Source: Aquimarina mycalae (lineage in GTDB: Bacteria > Bacteroidota > Bacteroidia > Flavobacteriales > Flavobacteriaceae). Taken from it: DNA of 64,000 nt. Under the pieces are notes generated by a model that saw nothing but the letters and a program-made list of their open reading frames with translations, made no database searches and was not told the DNA's origin. Both the position numbers and the translations under genes were made by a program. Shown piece by piece: positions 61,139-64,000 of this stretch (within the stretch, counting starts at the first letter, position 1; the number at the start of each line of letters is the position of its first letter). Location: assembly GCF_029906345.1 (NCBI RefSeq), contig NZ_JARYGY010000001.1:966851-1030850 (forward strand), in the 5' to 3' direction.

Positions 61139-62812
61139 ATGAAAAACGCGTTAGTTTTTAAGTCGCTAATGGTCCTTACCATTAGTACCTTACTGTTTAG
61201 CTGTAACAAGACAGATTACGGCAACAGTTCTAGAGCCACTGGCTGGAAATACAACTCCAAAGATGGTGGATTTCAAGTAAACACTAATTACAAAGAACAG
61301 GAGACAGGTCCAGGCTTAGTCTTTGTTGAGGGAGGAACCTTCACAATGGGACGAGTACAGGATGATGTTATGCATGACTGGAACAATACCCCTACTCAAC
61401 AGCACGTACAATCTTTTTATATGGACGAGACGGAAGTCACTAATGTGATGTATCTTGAATATTTAGATTGGCTAAAAGGCGTATACCCTCCTACAGAACC
61501 AAAATATAAAAATATATATCACGGAGCACTTCCTGATACATTAGTATGGAGAAATCGATTAGGTTTCAACGAAATGATGACGAATAACTACCTTCGCCAT
61601 CCTGCATATGCTAATTATCCTGTAGTAGGTGTTAACTGGATCCAAGCTGTAGAATTCAGTAAATGGAGAACAGATCGTGTTAATGAAAGAATTCTAGAAG
61701 AAGAACAAGTAATAAAGGAAAACGCTCCTTTTGAAGATGTTTCTGCAGAGAGTACTTTTAACACAGATACATACTTAAATGCTCCTACACAAACCTACGG
61801 AGGTAACGATGAAGCTACCAGAGGAGGTAAAAAATCAGAACAGTATGAGAAAAGAAATGACTCTACTGGTTTATACATCCAACGTAAAGATGGATTACTT
61901 TTGCCTAAATACAGACTCCCTACAGAAGCTGAATGGGAATATGCTGCACTAGGATTAGTAGAATTAAGAAGTTATAATATCTATAGAGGTAGAAAAAAAT
62001 ATCCTTGGGACGGACAATATACACGTTCTGGAAAAAGAAGAACACGTGGTGATCAATTAGCTAACTTTAAGCAAGGTGATGGTGATTATGGTGGTATTGC
62101 AGGATGGAGTGATGATGGTGCAGATATTACTGCCCCAGTAGCATCTTACGACCCTAATGATTATGGTCTTTATGATATGGCGGGTAACGTAGCAGAATGG
62201 GTAGCTGATGTATACAGACCAATCGTAGATGATGAGTATAATGATTTTAACTACTATAGAGGTAACGTATATACTAAAAATGCTATAAACCCTGATGGGA
62301 CTGTAAAAATTGTAACTACAGATTCTATTATTTATGACACTTTAAGTAATGGAAAAATTGTTGCCAGAGTATTACCAGGAGGAATCTTACAAACTCCAGT
62401 TGATGAAAACGAAACCTATCTAAGAACAAACTTTACACAAAGTGATAATCGTAACTTTAGAGATGGTGACAAAAGTTCTTCTAGATATTATGAAGGATTT
62501 CAGGATGAAAATACTCCTAATAGAAGAATGTATAACTCTCCTATTCATAAAGTAGAGCCAAGTGCAGAAGATAGCACAAAACTAGACAGACAATATGATG
62601 AATCTAGTAAGAGAACTACTATTGTAAGTGAAGAAGTAAGAGTATATAAAGGTGGTTCATGGAAAGATAGAGCATATTGGTTAGATCCTGCTCAGAGAAG
62701 ATTTTTCCCTCAGGATATGGCTACCGATTACATAGGATTTAGAAATGCAATGTCTCGTGTAGGTGAAAAGGCTAAAAACAAAAAAACACCTAAACACCGA
62801 AGTCCAAGATAA
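61139..62812 (+). CDS. gldJ: Gliding motility lipoprotein GldJ
   Basis: 557 residues. Lipobox LFSC (C22). A formylglycine-generating-enzyme-like fold: VEGGTFTMGRVQDDVMHDWN, MDETEVTNVMYLEYLDWLKG, YPVVGVNWIQAVEFSKWRT, LPTEAEWEYAA, DMAGNVAEWVADVY and VYKGGSWKDRAYWLDPAQRR. GldJ is a non-enzymatic relative that stabilises the GldK track ring and is needed for gliding and secretion. A basic C-terminal tail (KAKNKKTPKHRSPR) is the region linked to GldK stability in Flavobacterium johnsoniae. A strong terminator follows. Confidence 0.97.
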   Translation: MKNALVFKSLMVLTISTLLFSCNKTDYGNSSRATGWKYNSKDGGFQVNTNYKEQETGPGLVFVEGGTFTMGRVQDDVMHDWNNTPTQQHVQSFYMDETEVTNVMYLEYLDWLKGVYPPTEPKYKNIYHGALPDTLVWRNRLGFNEMMTNNYLRHPAYANYPVVGVNWIQAVEFSKWRTDRVNERILEEEQVIKENAPFEDVSAESTFNTDTYLNAPTQTYGGNDEATRGGKKSEQYEKRNDSTGLYIQRKDGLLLPKYRLPTEAEWEYAALGLVELRSYNIYRGRKKYPWDGQYTRSGKRRTRGDQLANFKQGDGDYGGIAGWSDDGADITAPVASYDPNDYGLYDMAGNVAEWVADVYRPIVDDEYNDFNYYRGNVYTKNAINPDGTVKIVTTDSIIYDTLSNGKIVARVLPGGILQTPVDENETYLRTNFTQSDNRNFRDGDKSSSRYYEGFQDENTPNRRMYNSPIHKVEPSAEDSTKLDRQYDESSKRTTIVSEEVRVYKGGSWKDRAYWLDPAQRRFFPQDMATDYIGFRNAMSRVGEKAKNKKTPKHRSPR

Positions 62813-62845
62813 AACAGAGACATTATTAGTTCGTTATAAAAAATT

Positions 62846-62873
62846 AAAGCCCTGTCTAAATGCACAGGGCTTT
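62846..62873 (+). terminator. Terminator of gldJ
   Basis: Perfect 10-bp stem AAAGCCCTGT / ACAGGGCTTT around an 8-base loop, followed by TT. It lies 34 bases after the gldJ stop and 20 before the murF start, so murF probably has separate or readthrough transcription. Confidence 0.88.
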
Positions 62874-62892
62874 TTAATACAGTTATAATACA

Positions 62893-64000
62893 ATGGATAT
62901 TGCAAAAATACACCAGATATTTATTGAAAGCAGCGGTGTTTGTACAGATACAAGAAAGATTACCGACAAGAATCTTTTTTTTGCATTAAAAGGGGATAAT
63001 TTTAACGGCAACACTTACGCTCAACAGGCAATTAAAAAAGGAGCTTCTTACGCCATAATAGATGAAAAAGAATATATCACTTCAGAAAAACATATTCTTG
63101 TTGATAACGTTCTAAAAACATTACAAGATTTAGCATCTTATCATAGAAAGTATTTAAATATTCCGATAATTGCACTTACTGGAAGTAATGGTAAAACAAC
63201 CACAAAAGAATTAATTAACTGTGTACTTTCATCAAACTACAATACAACCGCTACTTTAGGCAATCTCAACAATCATATCGGAGTACCTCTTACACTGCTT
63301 TCAATGAATCAAAAAACTGAAATCGGAATTGTAGAAATGGGCGCAAATCATCTTAAGGAAATAGGATTCTTATGCAGTATTGCTACTCCTGACTTTGGTT
63401 ATATCACAAATATAGGAAAAGCTCACTTAGAAGGATTTGGGAGTTTAGCAGGTGTTTTGCAAGGTAAAACTGAGCTTTATACATATTTAAAGAAATCCAA
63501 TAAGCTGGTTTTTCTTAACACAGAAGATACCAAACTTGCGAATGAAGCAAAAGGAATGAAAGCATTTACTTTTTCGTCATCTGATAAAAGTGATGTATCT
63601 GTACAATTACAAGCCGTAAACCCAATGGTTAGTATTCGTTATACAGACAACATTATACACAGCAATCTGATTGGCGCTTATAACTTTACTAATATTGCCG
63701 CAGCAATCACTATTGGCAATTATTTCAAAATTAATCCTGATCAGATTAAATCAGCTATCGAATCATATATCCCTGACAATAATCGATCACAAATCATAAA
63801 AAAAAGCCAAACCACTGTCATTTTAGACGCTTATAACGCAAACCCAACTAGCATGCGGGCTGCTCTAAATAATTTTGAGGAATTAAAATATGACACCAAA
63901 ACAGTATTTCTCGGTGATATGTTTGAACTTGGTAAAGATGCTGCAGAAGAACATCAGGAAATCGTTGATCAAGCCATTCAAAATTCTTTTAACACCATAT
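62893..64000 (+). CDS. murF: UDP-N-acetylmuramoyl-tripeptide--D-alanyl-D-alanine ligase, partial (3' end beyond window)
   Basis: 369 codons are present from ATG 62893; the frame is open at the window edge. The Mur ligase ATP motif is ALTGSNGKTTTKELI (about residues 99-113). GVCTDTRKITDKNLFFALKG at the start, GNLNNHIGVPLTLL, VEMGANHLKEIGFL and LDAYNANPTSMRAALNNF are typical MurF stretches. It adds D-Ala-D-Ala in cytoplasmic peptidoglycan precursor synthesis. About 60 residues are missing. It follows gldJ across a strong terminator. Confidence 0.95.
   Translation, partial: MDIAKIHQIFIESSGVCTDTRKITDKNLFFALKGDNFNGNTYAQQAIKKGASYAIIDEKEYITSEKHILVDNVLKTLQDLASYHRKYLNIPIIALTGSNGKTTTKELINCVLSSNYNTTATLGNLNNHIGVPLTLLSMNQKTEIGIVEMGANHLKEIGFLCSIATPDFGYITNIGKAHLEGFGSLAGVLQGKTELYTYLKKSNKLVFLNTEDTKLANEAKGMKAFTFSSSDKSDVSVQLQAVNPMVSIRYTDNIIHSNLIGAYNFTNIAAAITIGNYFKINPDQIKSAIESYIPDNNRSQIIKKSQTTVILDAYNANPTSMRAALNNFEELKYDTKTVFLGDMFELGKDAAEEHQEIVDQAIQNSFNTI

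Noticed and set aside
1..64000. tRNA, rRNA, CRISPR, insertion sequences, prophage
   Set aside because: Looked for on both strands by eye; no cloverleaf, repeat-spacer array, transposase or phage structural gene was found.

Overview
The window is AT-rich chromosomal DNA of a marine-type flavobacterium (Bacteroidota, Flavobacteriia). The main evidence is the gldJ / porU / porV block of gliding motility and type IX secretion (T9SS), a secreted protein with a type A T9SS sorting domain, many lipoproteins with Bacteroidota-style signals, a PafA-type phosphatase, and -7 promoter elements of the form TAnnTTTG. The gene set resembles Aquimarina or its relatives, but the genus is an inference. No tRNA, rRNA, CRISPR array, insertion sequence or phage module was seen.

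Layout. 1-5.7 kb: the end of a membrane protein gene, glycine decarboxylase gcvP, an alpha/beta hydrolase and a DnaQ-like exonuclease fused to a GIY-YIG nuclease. 6-10.3 kb: a T9SS cargo protein, then a secreted concanavalin-fold protein divergent from a membrane-anchored protein with a regulator-like N-terminus; phased TTCAA repeats lie between the last two. 11.2-16.4 kb: a TetR / ABC / HlyD / TolC export operon whose ATPase has lost most of its catalytic motifs. 16.5-18.1 kb: small secreted and regulatory genes and a truncated hemoglobin with a long inverted repeat around its promoter. 18.2-20.8 kb: KASIII-like synthase, methyltransferase and glycosyltransferase. 20.9-23.2 kb: a PL6 alginate-lyase-like lipoprotein. 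23.3-26.3 kb: a second TetR gene with twin operators controlling itself and an SDR / AhpD-like / flavin oxidase set. 26.3-33.9 kb: pafA, an MlaE/MlaF pair, and an operon sprT-like / manC / DUF389 / metallophosphoesterase. 33.9-38.7 kb: a von Willebrand (vWA) lipoprotein, a DUF4349 lipoprotein, a second membrane-anchored regulator-like protein, and small envelope proteins.

38.8-50.1 kb is a carbohydrate region. GH20 beta-hexosaminidase (with cutC) diverges from GH92 alpha-mannosidase, glycosylasparaginase and a FucP/NagP-like sugar transporter; a GH2 beta-mannosidase follows on the other strand. Together these enzymes could take an N-glycan apart from its mannose tips to the GlcNAc-Asn linkage and import the sugars. 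No SusC/SusD pair or endo-acting GH18/GH85 enzyme is in view. 50.1-52.4 kb holds an SDR, an M28 peptidase and a NudK-like Nudix hydrolase.

52.5-64 kb is a housekeeping and secretion block: pdhC, pdhA, cdd, porV and porU on the minus strand, diverging from gldJ and a truncated murF. PorU (the T9SS sortase) and PorV (its shuttle) process and attach cargo such as the protein at 6-7.6 kb. GldJ supports the gliding motor.

All assignments come from reading motifs and gene order; no database search was run.
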